Of a stretch of 12,293 nt of DNA, positions 1 through 7,524 are shown piece by piece. A model generated the notes under the pieces. The model did not search any database. It had not been told where the DNA came from and saw only the letters and a list, made by a program, of their open reading frames with translations. The stretch lies in assembly GCA_022571175.1 (NCBI GenBank), contig JACZYI010000035.1, positions 1-12,293 of the forward strand. The letters are read 5' to 3'. The translations under genes and the position numbers were made by a program. How positions within the stretch are numbered: the first letter of the stretch is position 1; every line of letters starts with the position of its first letter. Source of the DNA: Pseudomonadota bacterium (GTDB lineage Bacteria > Pseudomonadota > Alphaproteobacteria > Sphingomonadales > SMXR01).

Positions 1-758
1 GGGCCATTACCAATATCTGGATGTTTGGACGGAGAGGTCCCATAGAAGCTAAATTTACCCCCAAGGAACTGGGAGAGATGGGAATGCTGGAACAATCGGT
101 GGCTTTGACCTTGCCCGAACAAATTCCCCAAGAAGTGACCGGGGTTGACGACAAGACCGCTCTGGTGAAGCGCAAAATTTTAAAGCATCTTCAGGCGTTT
201 TCGGAGAACAAAAAAGATTCGAAAGATGTGAATTTACACTTCCATGTTTTTGCCAGTCCGGTGGAAATATTGGGTGAGGAAAAAGTGACCGGCTTTCGGC
301 TGGAAAAAACAAAAGTCAAAGACGGAAAATGTATTGGTACCGGAGAATTTTTCGAGATTGAATGCCAGATGGTTGTGCCTTGCATTGGATATCTAAGCTC
401 ACCGCTTGAGGACTTGCCCTATGACAGCTCCCGCGGTCGATTTATCAATGATATGGGATTAATCGAAAAGGGTATTTATGCCGTTGGCTGGGCAAGGCGT
501 GGACCCACAGGAACCATTGGCACCAACAGGCCCGACGGCATAGCTATTGCCGATCGCATCCTGACGGAAGTAAAATCCGGCGATCGACGGGGTTATGGTG
601 GCCTGGTGGAACATTTGCAGACCGAACAGATTCAATTCGTTGGTTTTTCTAATTGGCTTGAAATAGATAAAGCTGAGACTGAGCGAGCGGATGATCCTTG
701 TCCACGCATTAAGTTCCATACTATCAGAGACATGCTGCAAGCAACCGATTTGAAATAG
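1..758 (+). CDS. Ferredoxin/adrenodoxin-NADP+ reductase (FprA/adrenodoxin reductase family), C-terminal part
   Basis: Partial gene: the reading frame is already open at base 3 and runs in from the left edge, so the ATG at 21 is internal. Seen: near the start, the stretch FGRRGPIEAKFTPKEL matches the NADPH-binding GRRGP segment of adrenodoxin reductases, where the arginines contact the 2'-phosphate. Near the C-terminus, GWARRGPTGTIGTN is the family's conserved FAD/NADP-contacting GW-RGPTG-IGTN motif, followed by the usual tail with W-E-ID and PR-K elements. Known for the family: an FAD flavoenzyme that moves electrons between NADPH and a [2Fe-2S] ferredoxin in the cytoplasm. The N-terminal FAD-binding GxGxxG is outside the window. 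About 252 residues remain, roughly the C-terminal half of a 430-470 residue protein. It is followed after 36 bases by sppA on the same strand. A multi-subunit oxidoreductase fusion upstream cannot be excluded, but the tail is typical of the stand-alone enzyme. Confidence 0.88.
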   Translation, partial: AITNIWMFGRRGPIEAKFTPKELGEMGMLEQSVALTLPEQIPQEVTGVDDKTALVKRKILKHLQAFSENKKDSKDVNLHFHVFASPVEILGEEKVTGFRLEKTKVKDGKCIGTGEFFEIECQMVVPCIGYLSSPLEDLPYDSSRGRFINDMGLIEKGIYAVGWARRGPTGTIGTNRPDGIAIADRILTEVKSGDRRGYGGLVEHLQTEQIQFVGFSNWLEIDKAETERADDPCPRIKFHTIRDMLQATDLK

Positions 759-794
759 TGTGGGATGATCTGAAATGGAGGAAAGAGGTCAGAA

Positions 795-2627
795 ATGAAA
801 AGTTTTATGAGCTTGTTTCGCAATATTTGGCGGGGCCTGCTGATTGTTAGACGCGCGATTGGCATGACCCTTTTTTATGTCATTCTGATCTTGGTCTTGA
901 TTTTGGTCTTTAGTGATAACCGACCCGATGTTCCGGACAAAACCGCACTAATTCTCCAACCCCAAGGCCAATTGGTCGAACAATTATCAGAACGTGACGC
1001 GCTGCAGATTATTCTGCAGGACGAAAGCGATCTGCCCTCCGAAGTTTTGCTCCGGGATATTGTACGCGCCATCAAGCGTGCCCGGGACGATGACCGAATT
1101 GTAGCGTTGGCACTCAGACTGGACCTGTTATCAGGCGTAGGCCCTGCAGAAGGTCATTATCTGGCGGGACTTATTGATGAGTTTAAGGAAAGCGGAAAGC
1201 CGGTACTTGCCTATGGCCGCTATTTTACCCAGTCACAATATCTGATTGCATCCAGGGCCGATAAAATATTCCTGGACCCGCAAGGCAGCATGTTGATTTC
1301 GGGATACGGGATTTATCCCACCTATTATCGGGAGGGACTGGAAAAGCTTAAAGCCAAAGTACATGTGTTTCGGGTTGGCGATTATAAAAGCGCGGGCGAA
1401 CCCTATTTGCGGGATGATATGTCACCGGAAGCAAGGGAGGCCAATAGCGCCCTCTTGAATGAGCTTTGGGATCACTATGTGACCCGGGTGAGCGAGGGAC
1501 GGGGCCTGAAACCTGAAGACTTTCTCGCGCATTTCAATCACATTGAGGAGGAATTGAGAGCCGTAGGGGGAAATCTGGCCGAACTTGCCATATCCTGGGG
1601 TCTGATCGATGAGCTTAAAACCCACCAACAATGGCAAACGGCGGTGGCAGATATTGCAGGTCGCGCACGTAATGGAATTGGCTATAACGGTATTCATTTT
1701 GAAAATTATCTGAAAGCCACAGACAGCGCTCCTGATCCCAACTTGCCGGTGATCGCTATTGTGGTCGCAGAGGGCACGATTCTTGACGGTGAACAATCCC
1801 CAGGGTCGGTGGGCGGTGCAACCATTGCCAGGCTGATACGGAAAGCGCGACAGGACGAGAATGTCGCGGCCATTGTTCTTAGGGTTAACAGTCCGGGCGG
1901 AAGCATTTTTGGCTCTGAGATCATCCGGAGAGAAGTGGCTTTGACCAGGGAAGCAGGCAGACCCATCATCGCTTCAATGGGGGATTATGGCGCCTCGGGC
2001 GGGTTATGGATTTCACTCGCAGCGGACGAAATTTGGGCCCAGCCCACTACCATTACCGGGTCTATTGGAATATTCGCGCTTTTTCCCACCTTCGCCGAGT
2101 CTCTGGACGCTATTGGCGTGCATGTGGACGGCGTGGGCACAACACCACTTACTGGCAGTTTCAATCCTGCGCGAGGCATGGATGATCTGACCCGAACCAT
2201 CATCACCCAATCGGTGCAAAAGGGGTACGAGCAATTTATCACCCTGGTCGCAGAGCAGCGAGAATTGCCCACAGAGAGAGTACGCGAAATCGCTCGTGGC
2301 CGGGTCTGGTCCGGGCAGGATGCGATTGAACTTGGTCTGATTGACAATCTGGGCAACCTGGAAGAGGCAATTTTGGCAGCGGCCAATCGAGCTGATATCC
2401 AGGCATTTGAAATATTCTATTTCGAGGACGAACCGGACTTCACAACCCGGCTGTTGGAATCTCTTTTTGCCAGGACCAACTTGATCGATCTGGAGGCTCG
2501 CGAATTTATTACCGGGGCAAGTCTATCGCTTTTGGCGCAATTTCAGGAAGACGCCCAACTGCTTTTATCATTGAATGATCCCGGTTATCTTTATGTCCTC
2601 TGTGATTTTTGCAAAATCGACCCCTAG
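795..2627 (+). CDS. sppA: Signal peptide peptidase SppA, 67-kDa type
   Basis: A membrane-bound serine protease of family S49 that degrades cleaved signal peptides in or near the cytoplasmic membrane. Seen: 610 residues, the length of the tandem-domain (E. coli-like) form. A hydrophobic anchor lies at about residues 22-40. The N-terminal S49 half (about 60-290) contains VGDYKSAGEPYLRDDMS, where Lys198 corresponds to the catalytic lysine (E. coli Lys209). The C-terminal half (about 318-520) contains VNSPGGS and DYGASGGLWIS, with Ser401 the nucleophile (E. coli Ser409), then TGSIGIF. Known: one lysine and one serine come from the two repeats to form a Ser/Lys dyad in a bowl-shaped tetramer. The start is supported by a purine-rich GGAGGAAAGAGGT just upstream, with AGAGGT about 5 bases before the ATG. 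Both catalytic residues are present, so it should be active. It is probably in an operon with the upstream reductase and downstream msrB. Confidence 0.95.
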   Translation: MKSFMSLFRNIWRGLLIVRRAIGMTLFYVILILVLILVFSDNRPDVPDKTALILQPQGQLVEQLSERDALQIILQDESDLPSEVLLRDIVRAIKRARDDDRIVALALRLDLLSGVGPAEGHYLAGLIDEFKESGKPVLAYGRYFTQSQYLIASRADKIFLDPQGSMLISGYGIYPTYYREGLEKLKAKVHVFRVGDYKSAGEPYLRDDMSPEAREANSALLNELWDHYVTRVSEGRGLKPEDFLAHFNHIEEELRAVGGNLAELAISWGLIDELKTHQQWQTAVADIAGRARNGIGYNGIHFENYLKATDSAPDPNLPVIAIVVAEGTILDGEQSPGSVGGATIARLIRKARQDENVAAIVLRVNSPGGSIFGSEIIRREVALTREAGRPIIASMGDYGASGGLWISLAADEIWAQPTTITGSIGIFALFPTFAESLDAIGVHVDGVGTTPLTGSFNPARGMDDLTRTIITQSVQKGYEQFITLVAEQRELPTERVREIARGRVWSGQDAIELGLIDNLGNLEEAILAAANRADIQAFEIFYFEDEPDFTTRLLESLFARTNLIDLEAREFITGASLSLLAQFQEDAQLLLSLNDPGYLYVLCDFCKIDP

Positions 2628-2639
2628 GAATGTCAGACC

Positions 2640-3032
2640 ATGAACACGCCTTCAAACGAAGTTAGATATCGCGCGAAACTCTCCCCTGAAGCCTATGCCG
2701 TATGCCGGGAAGGAGTGACCGAACCTGCATATTCCGGAAAATATGTAACTTTGAAAGACGATGGCACCTATAGCTGTGCAGGCTGTGGACAGATTTTGTT
2801 TTCTTCCGAGGCTAAATATGATTCAGGCTCCGGATGGCCCAGCTTCTTCACGCCGCTCGCCGAAGACAGAATCAAGGAAAAAGAAGATATCAGTCATGGC
2901 ATGCGTCGTGTTGAAGTCCTCTGCACCAAGTGTGACAGTCATCTGGGGCATGTTTTTCCCGATGGGCCGAATCCAACCGGACTTAGATATTGCGTGAATT
3001 CACTTTCCCTTGAGTTCAAAAAGTCAGACTGA
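2640..3032 (+). CDS. msrB: Peptide methionine-(R)-S-oxide reductase MsrB
   Basis: Reduces the R epimer of methionine sulfoxide in free or protein-bound form, repairing oxidised proteins with thioredoxin as usual donor. Seen: 130 residues, full family length. The structural zinc site is Cys46-x2-Cys49 and Cys95-x2-Cys98, and the catalytic cysteine is Cys118 in RYCVNSLSLEF. The substrate-site GWPSF and the H-GHVF-DGP elements are intact. The position that carries the resolving cysteine in many family members (SGCGWPS) is Ser64 here (SGSGWPS). The only other cysteine is Cys22, so recycling must use it or proceed without an intramolecular disulfide (inference). There is no signal peptide, so it is cytoplasmic. 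It starts 12 bases after the sppA stop; an AGGA overlapping the sppA TAG can serve as ribosome site, suggesting coupled translation. It converges on the minus-strand gene ending at 3067, with only 34 bases and no clear terminator between them. Confidence 0.95.
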   Translation: MNTPSNEVRYRAKLSPEAYAVCREGVTEPAYSGKYVTLKDDGTYSCAGCGQILFSSEAKYDSGSGWPSFFTPLAEDRIKEKEDISHGMRRVEVLCTKCDSHLGHVFPDGPNPTGLRYCVNSLSLEFKKSD

Positions 3033-3066
3033 ACCGCGCAGCATCCCAAGACAGATATTGGCTCAG

Positions 3067-4317
3067 TTAGATCTCAGAAAGACCCACCAGCAAGATTCCG
3101 AGCATAGCCACATTCAGTAAAATGGAATATATGAACGACAGGAAAATAAACTTGAAAAAGGTTCGAATTATTCCCTGCCCGCTAGTGACCTTGAGTGCCA
3201 CAAAAAGATAAACTGGCACCGCAAGAGCGAACATCCAGGCACTGGCCGCAGAACCGATCAAAATCTGGGCTGCAATAAAAAAGGTAATGACCAGAAAAAT
3301 GTAGCTGTGAAAATGCAGCGAAAATACCAGCATATCCATCAAATATTGCTTTCGACCCCAGTAAAATAATCGTAGCAACAGGGCAAAGATCGGCAACATG
3401 AAAATCATGGCTCGCGGCAACCAGATATTAATTTCCTTGTTTAAGGCACGCGGATCCTGCACAGCCACCTGAAATCCACGTAAAACATCCTCGGCAAACT
3501 CAAGCGTCGCCAGCTCCATACCCGCGCCTTCCCTATCAACCGTTTTCAGTGCTTCATCCCTGTTGGCTGCCAATCCTTCAATCGCTTCCTGAAAAGCATC
3601 TGGAGGCAAGGGAACACTATTTTCGGATGGGTCTGCAGGCGCAAACATTTTGATCTCAAGATCAAATCCAAAATCTCCAATTATGACATCACCATTCCGG
3701 GAGTTACTCAAGGCCACATCATCAGCGCTATCTCCAAGCACATCTTGGGATTCATCTCCGCCTTCACTTTCGTCCTCTGATGATGGTCCAGATGAGGCTT
3801 CATCAAATGGCGTCACCTGTTCAGGATCAAGGTCTTCGATTGTCAATCCTTCTGTTGACTCTCTGGGAAAAAATTCGATCTTCAAAATCGCAATGTCAGC
3901 AATCGAGACCGTGAGAAAGAATAAGATAGACGCCATTATATAGAGTCTGACGGGTGGCAAATAGCGAGCTCTTTTGCCTTCGTTATAACTTTTTGTCAGA
4001 TGACCGGGCAGCAATATCAGTGGCATGATTGTGCGAAAGATACGCGAATCGATATCAAACAGTGCGTCCGCTGAATCCACCATCAAAGTCCAAATGGGTC
4101 GATTCAAATCTCGATCCAATTGCCCGCACTCAGGGCAAAAGTCAGCCGTCAGCGGCGTATCACAATTCCGGCAAAAGCGAACATCCGGGCCTCCACCCAC
4201 GGCCGGTTTCCGGGGGACTGGAAGGCTGGTTTTGCTCCAGGTAAAATAGCCCCTCAATTGCCGCGCTCCCTCAAGCGGCAAATATTTCATAATATGCCTA
4301 GCAATATGGTTAACCAT
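3067..4317 (-). CDS. DUF3667-type membrane protein with N-terminal zinc ribbon and acidic insert
   Basis: Function unknown. Seen: 416 residues. A zinc-ribbon motif C-x2-C-x8-C-x2-C lies at Cys49, Cys52, Cys61 and Cys64 (RFCRNCDTPLTADFCPECGQ). It is followed by D-DSRIFRTIMPLILLPG and a YNEGKRARYLPPVRLY segment, which I recognise as the DUF3667 signature (C-NCG---G-YC--CGQ followed by PG-------GKR--Y-NP). Hydrophobic segments lie at about 122-146, 301-318, 329-355, 358-378 and 385-412, giving about five membrane helices, four of them C-terminal. Between the first and second helix sits a 150-residue soluble region with a strongly Asp/Glu/Ser-rich stretch (about 155-205). The start at 4317 lacks a clear ribosome site; the ATG at 4290 (residue 10), preceded by TAGG, is a credible alternative. 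The gene stands alone on its strand and is convergent with msrB. No function is assigned to the family as far as I know. Confidence 0.82.
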   Translation of the reverse strand: MVNHIARHIMKYLPLEGARQLRGYFTWSKTSLPVPRKPAVGGGPDVRFCRNCDTPLTADFCPECGQLDRDLNRPIWTLMVDSADALFDIDSRIFRTIMPLILLPGHLTKSYNEGKRARYLPPVRLYIMASILFFLTVSIADIAILKIEFFPRESTEGLTIEDLDPEQVTPFDEASSGPSSEDESEGGDESQDVLGDSADDVALSNSRNGDVIIGDFGFDLEIKMFAPADPSENSVPLPPDAFQEAIEGLAANRDEALKTVDREGAGMELATLEFAEDVLRGFQVAVQDPRALNKEINIWLPRAMIFMLPIFALLLRLFYWGRKQYLMDMLVFSLHFHSYIFLVITFFIAAQILIGSAASAWMFALAVPVYLFVALKVTSGQGIIRTFFKFIFLSFIYSILLNVAMLGILLVGLSEI

Positions 4318-4402
4318 TTATTTACCATAGTTCTGTATGGTTTTGGTGTTGGATTAGACGTTTTATACATCCGATCCCTTCAGCAAACCGTACCAAACTA
4401 TG

Positions 4403-4430
4403 CCCCCGGCTTTTTGTCCGGGGGTTCCTT
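4403..4430 (+). terminator. GC-rich hairpin, plus-strand terminator-like, orphan
   Basis: Perfect 7-bp stem CCCCCGG (4403-4409) / CCGGGGG (4418-4424) with an 8-base T-rich loop, followed on the plus strand by TTCCTTTATATTT, a moderate U-tract. In the minus direction the stem is followed by CATAGTTTGG, which has no U-run, so the plus orientation fits better. No plus-strand gene precedes it: the nearest one ends at 3032 and the DUF3667 gene is read the other way. Confidence 0.55.
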
Positions 4431-4507
4431 TATATTTGGAGCAAAAGACCCTTCCAGACTAAATTAACCGATGCGAGCCTCGCCAGGCTGGCTCACTCGG
4501 CCAGCAG

Positions 4508-4552
4508 AAAAAACGGATTTTGGATAGCCCGCCTGCGACTTATCCTATCCGT
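4508..4552 (-). terminator. Rho-independent terminator of tRNA-Gln
   Basis: Read on the minus strand: ACGGAT (4552-4547), one unpaired A, GGATA (4545-4541 complement of TATCC), a 14-base loop, TATCC, three A, ATCCGT, then an uninterrupted U-run (the A-run at 4508-4512). The two stems stack with a small internal loop. It begins 4 bases beyond the encoded CCA end of the tRNA, the classic layout for a single-gene tRNA transcript. Confidence 0.85.
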
Positions 4553-4556
4553 TCAA

Positions 4557-4630
4557 TGGCTGGGGCGGCAGGATTCGAACCTGCGATCACGGGATCAAAA
4601 CCCGATGCCTTACCACTTGGCTACGCCCCA
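4557..4630 (-). tRNA. tRNA-Gln (anticodon UUG)
   Basis: A 74-base cloverleaf on the minus strand. The acceptor stem is TGGGGCG / CGCCCCA, with U1-A72 and G73 as in bacterial tRNA-Gln, and the 3' CCA is encoded (complement of 4557-4559). The D-arm holds AGTGGTAA, the anticodon loop is TTTTGAT with anticodon TTG at 4598-4596, and the T-arm contains GTTCGAATC. The 7-base anticodon loop is closed by CGGG/CCCG, but the outermost anticodon-stem pair is a U-U mismatch. All other arms pair well, so it is probably functional. It reads CAA and, through wobble, CAG codons. Confidence 0.97.
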
Positions 4631-4646
4631 TCCGAAAGCTGCGCAA

Positions 4647-4675
4647 AATAAACACAGACCCTCTTGGCCTGTAAA
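4647..4675 (-). promoter_or_regulatory. Putative promoter of tRNA-Gln
   Basis: On the minus strand TTTACA (4675-4670, five of six matches to TTGACA) is followed after 17 bases by TTTATT (4652-4647), a weaker -10. That places the transcript start a few bases upstream of the mature 5' end at 4630, a normal short tRNA leader. The weak -10 keeps confidence modest. Confidence 0.4.
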
Positions 4676-4729
4676 GCATTTTGTCGCACTCATGGGCTAA
4701 AATTATTTTTCGGATTTAACCCCTGCACC

Positions 4730-7489
4730 CTATCTCGTAATAACAGCGATTGACGCCGCGCTCAGGGCAAATTGCCCCAGGATAGTAGAAATTTCTGATA
4801 CCAATTCCAGTGTAGTTACTGGATTCAGGTTTTTCGGAACAATGATCGCGCTGCCGGGTGGTACCCGTAATTTATTTGACGATAAAAACCAACTGGATAA
4901 GTTGACTGGCGCTGCAATGCCATTCGGGTAAACCAGAAATACCCGGTCATCATCAGCGCTTTGTGAAAATCCCCCCGCTTCAGCAATATAGTCAGACACT
5001 GTTTTTCCTGGCACAAATTTCATAGCGCCCGGATTCAATACATCCCCCGAGATGATAACCGTGACCGGACGTTTGGGCATGGTGATATGATCACCCGGTG
5101 ACATGATGATGTCCTCCCTGGGCTTTGTGCGAAGCACCGCCGGGTCCGTCTCCACAATCATCCGACCGGCAGCTTCAGCCAATTGTAATTGATTAGCAAG
5201 ATTTTGCGCTGCAATAATTGTGTCTGCAGCCAGGTCCGCTCTGACCGCTGCCACTGCCAAGGCATTATTGATTTCGCGGGCAGCCCGTCTGAAACCCTGA
5301 CGCTGCTCCCTCTTGATGGATTCACGTGTCATGACCGCACCATAGGGATAGGCATATTCCGTTAATCCCCCAGCCCTATCTATAAGCTGGCCCATGGTCT
5401 CGCCACGGGTGATGGAATAAACTCCGGGTCTTTCAAATTCACCCGTCAGCAGGACGGTTCCTGACTCTTGATTTGTAATGAGCGCGTTGAAGCGAATTGT
5501 AGCGCCTGCAATGATATCTATCTCAGCCATGGAGGCAGTAATGGCATTAATAAACCTAGTTTCCGAGTTTGCCACGCCACCAATGGTGACACTTGAAAGA
5601 CTTGTGACCTCAATATTTGTGGGATCAGCATTATTGGAAAACCCACCACCAACAGAAACGATGGAATCGAGTGTGACAGAACTGGCAACCGGATAAACCC
5701 CCGGATTGCGGATGGCCCCAATGACTGAAACGGCATGCTCCAGCGTAAATCTCAGCATATCGGGGCGTAGGTCAAAAAGACTGGTACATATGAGCTGTGC
5801 CGGGACGGGATTCGGAAGATCTTCATCCAACGTCGCCACCCCTTCAATCGATTCGGACGCTTCGGCCCGGAGACGGGTGTCTTCGGTCGCTATCCCTCCC
5901 GCTTCCTGGACTCTGATTTCTCCTTCAGAGGGGTCACGGACAAACACACTTCTTACCACAGCAGAAAAGCGGTCAATTTCCTTGTCTGACAAAAAATCTT
6001 CAAGTGCCACCAATGAGGGGCAGGCATCTTGCGGGGCTTCTCCGCGGATGATGGTATTCCTCAGAGCAGGCTGAGATAAAAAATCAATTTCCAATCGTGA
6101 AAAAACAAAAACTGCGTCCCGGTCCCTCAAATTTATATCTTCGGCTCCTTGCATCACACGTTCCAGATTGACTGGCACTAGAATGCGAGCCCTTGTCACG
6201 GGATCGGTGGTCTCCAAGATGGCAAAGGGCAAATAAGGCTCGGGCCCAAGACCATCAAATCCACCAACTAAAGCCGAAACTGTCCGTGCCGCTGATAATG
6301 GTCGTTCGCCCTGCACTCGAACATGACCTTCCAAAGTCACAATATCTACAATCAAATCCTTCAAGAAACCCACGGTTAATATATCGCTCACACCGATTTG
6401 CAGATCAAGATTTTCCAAAGCGTCCAGGGTCTGGCGACCATCCTCTCTTATGCGGTTGAGGAAATAGCTGTTGCCTCTGGGGCGTAGCGGGCCTCCCGCC
6501 AGTTCCAGAAGTTCTGCACCGGAAAAAACTTCATCGACAGCGATCTCGTAAATAGCCGCCCGCTGAACTTCACCTGCAATGGCCACCGTATCACCAATTT
6601 GTGGCACAATAATTTTCATGCCATCTATCATCTGGAGATCAGCGCCCGTCCCGAAGCGCATCAATTTATAGATATCAATTTTGATGATTTCATCGCCATT
6701 TTCGACGTGTATATTCCTGAGACTGCCGGTTTTCTTCACACCCCCCGCGCTCGCCAATGCCTGGAGAATAGTGGAAAGGCTTGTCATGTTGTGCAGGCCA
6801 GGCAGTGAGACTTCACCCAGCACCAAAACACTGATTTGTCTGATCGTGCCTAGTGAGACGTAAACTTCCGTGCCCAGCATGGCAGCATAGACCTGATCTT
6901 CAATCTCTCTTCTGATATCACCAAAACTGCGTCCTGATGCGGGGAGCGGCCCGATATCAGGTAATATGATGCGCCCCTCCCGGTCCACACGAAGTGTGAA
7001 CGACCTGTCTGTTGAGCCCACCAGAGTAATCACAAGACGGTCACCAATCCCGAGTATATACCGCTCCGGAACGCGACCTGTTTCTGTTACAGTGTCTGTT
7101 GCTATGTTCTGGAAGAGACCATACCCATACTGGCTCAAACTCTCGATATCCGAGCGAATTCGATAATCAATTTCCAGCGCGGATGTTGATTTGGCAACGG
7201 CTGAGGCGGCAAGTCTGGAGGTGCGCCTGTCCTCATCCAAATCCTTCGCATCATCAGCAACATCGAGAATATCACTATCACCCAGATCATCGCCTGCGTC
7301 TTGTAACTGCTGCCGCAAGGCTGCAATATCGGCGGGATCAACGTCCTGAGCCTGGGCCAGAAAAATGATACCTACCGTGATTAACAACGAGAGCGCCATA
7401 CCCGTCAGGATTTTTACATTTTTCTCCAGTCCCATATTTTTTTCTTCCACTGCCATATTTTTACCGGTCATTAAAAATCTTTCCCTCAC
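4730..7489 (-). CDS. Outer-membrane polysaccharide export protein (Wza/OPX superfamily) with multiple SLBB domains
   Basis: Predicted periplasm/outer-membrane channel for capsule or exopolysaccharide export. Seen: 919 residues, more than twice the length of Wza (about 380). A hydrophobic signal segment lies at about 26-47 with a likely type I cleavage after FLAQA (Ala47); no lipobox is seen, unlike Wza. The Poly_export domain spans about 140-218 (YILGIGDRLVITL, VDREGRIILPDIG). SLBB-like repeats start at about 220, 303, 385 (weak), 588, 680 and 812, each with the G-V--PG-Y--------- AGG pattern. Cys490 and Cys568 flank a linker before the fourth repeat. A hydrophobic amphipathic helix ends the protein (about 897-917), the place where Wza has its membrane-spanning helix. 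The start is GTG with GGAGG at 7500-7496 and 6-base spacing; ATGs at residues 7, 12 and 19 are alternatives, and residue 19 would give a more usual signal-peptide length. It lies 35 bases downstream of the poly-Thr gene, probably co-transcribed. I am sure of the family; the exported polymer is unknown. Confidence 0.92.
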   Translation of the reverse strand: MRERFLMTGKNMAVEEKNMGLEKNVKILTGMALSLLITVGIIFLAQAQDVDPADIAALRQQLQDAGDDLGDSDILDVADDAKDLDEDRRTSRLAASAVAKSTSALEIDYRIRSDIESLSQYGYGLFQNIATDTVTETGRVPERYILGIGDRLVITLVGSTDRSFTLRVDREGRIILPDIGPLPASGRSFGDIRREIEDQVYAAMLGTEVYVSLGTIRQISVLVLGEVSLPGLHNMTSLSTILQALASAGGVKKTGSLRNIHVENGDEIIKIDIYKLMRFGTGADLQMIDGMKIIVPQIGDTVAIAGEVQRAAIYEIAVDEVFSGAELLELAGGPLRPRGNSYFLNRIREDGRQTLDALENLDLQIGVSDILTVGFLKDLIVDIVTLEGHVRVQGERPLSAARTVSALVGGFDGLGPEPYLPFAILETTDPVTRARILVPVNLERVMQGAEDINLRDRDAVFVFSRLEIDFLSQPALRNTIIRGEAPQDACPSLVALEDFLSDKEIDRFSAVVRSVFVRDPSEGEIRVQEAGGIATEDTRLRAEASESIEGVATLDEDLPNPVPAQLICTSLFDLRPDMLRFTLEHAVSVIGAIRNPGVYPVASSVTLDSIVSVGGGFSNNADPTNIEVTSLSSVTIGGVANSETRFINAITASMAEIDIIAGATIRFNALITNQESGTVLLTGEFERPGVYSITRGETMGQLIDRAGGLTEYAYPYGAVMTRESIKREQRQGFRRAAREINNALAVAAVRADLAADTIIAAQNLANQLQLAEAAGRMIVETDPAVLRTKPREDIIMSPGDHITMPKRPVTVIISGDVLNPGAMKFVPGKTVSDYIAEAGGFSQSADDDRVFLVYPNGIAAPVNLSSWFLSSNKLRVPPGSAIIVPKNLNPVTTLELVSEISTILGQFALSAASIAVITR

Positions 7490-7495
7490 AGAAAA

Positions 7496-7500
7496 CCTCC
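7496..7500 (-). promoter_or_regulatory. Shine-Dalgarno GGAGG deciding a GTG start
   Basis: A perfect GGAGG on the minus strand, six bases (TTTTCT) before the GTG at 7489. It is the strongest ribosome site near this gene and favours the GTG over the in-frame ATGs at 7471, 7456 and 7435. Confidence 0.7.
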
Positions 7501-7524
7501 AATGTCCTTCCCTTTCTCGCTCTA

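Larger units (their letters stand above)
4318..4556. other. Non-coding stretch between DUF3667 gene and tRNA-Gln
   Basis: No convincing gene in either strand. It holds, right to left, the tRNA-Gln terminator (4508-4552), a small AGCCT/AGGCT hairpin (4476-4489), a plus-oriented GC-rich hairpin (4403-4424), and AT-rich DNA next to the DUF3667 gene. In that AT-rich part a minus-strand TATAAA at 4362-4367 could be the -10 element of the DUF3667 promoter, giving a leader of roughly 40 bases. No good -35 is visible at 16-18 bases, so the promoter is a guess. Confidence 0.5.

Noticed and set aside
1985..2386. Open frame of 133 codons on the minus strand
   Set aside because: Antisense to the conserved catalytic half of sppA, with low-complexity composition and no family features.
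3033..3066. Possible bidirectional terminator between msrB and the DUF3667 gene
   Set aside because: Only short pairings (ACTGA/TCAGT, CCAA/TTGG) without U-runs are seen.
4120..4467. Open frame of 115 codons on the plus strand running into the non-coding stretch and through the orphan hairpin
   Set aside because: Starts antisense to the zinc-ribbon part of the DUF3667 gene, shows no recognisable domain, and the terminator-like hairpin lies inside it.
4557..4630. tRNA-Gln as an integration site for a mobile island carrying the polysaccharide pair
   Set aside because: No duplicate of the tRNA 3' end, no integrase, and the pair lies on the 5' side of the tRNA; nothing in the window supports integration.
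4694..4722. Minus-strand inverted repeat GGGTTAAA / TTTAGCCC just after the OPX stop, considered as its terminator
   Set aside because: Includes a wobble pair, has a 13-base loop, is AT-rich and is not followed by a U-run; too weak to call.
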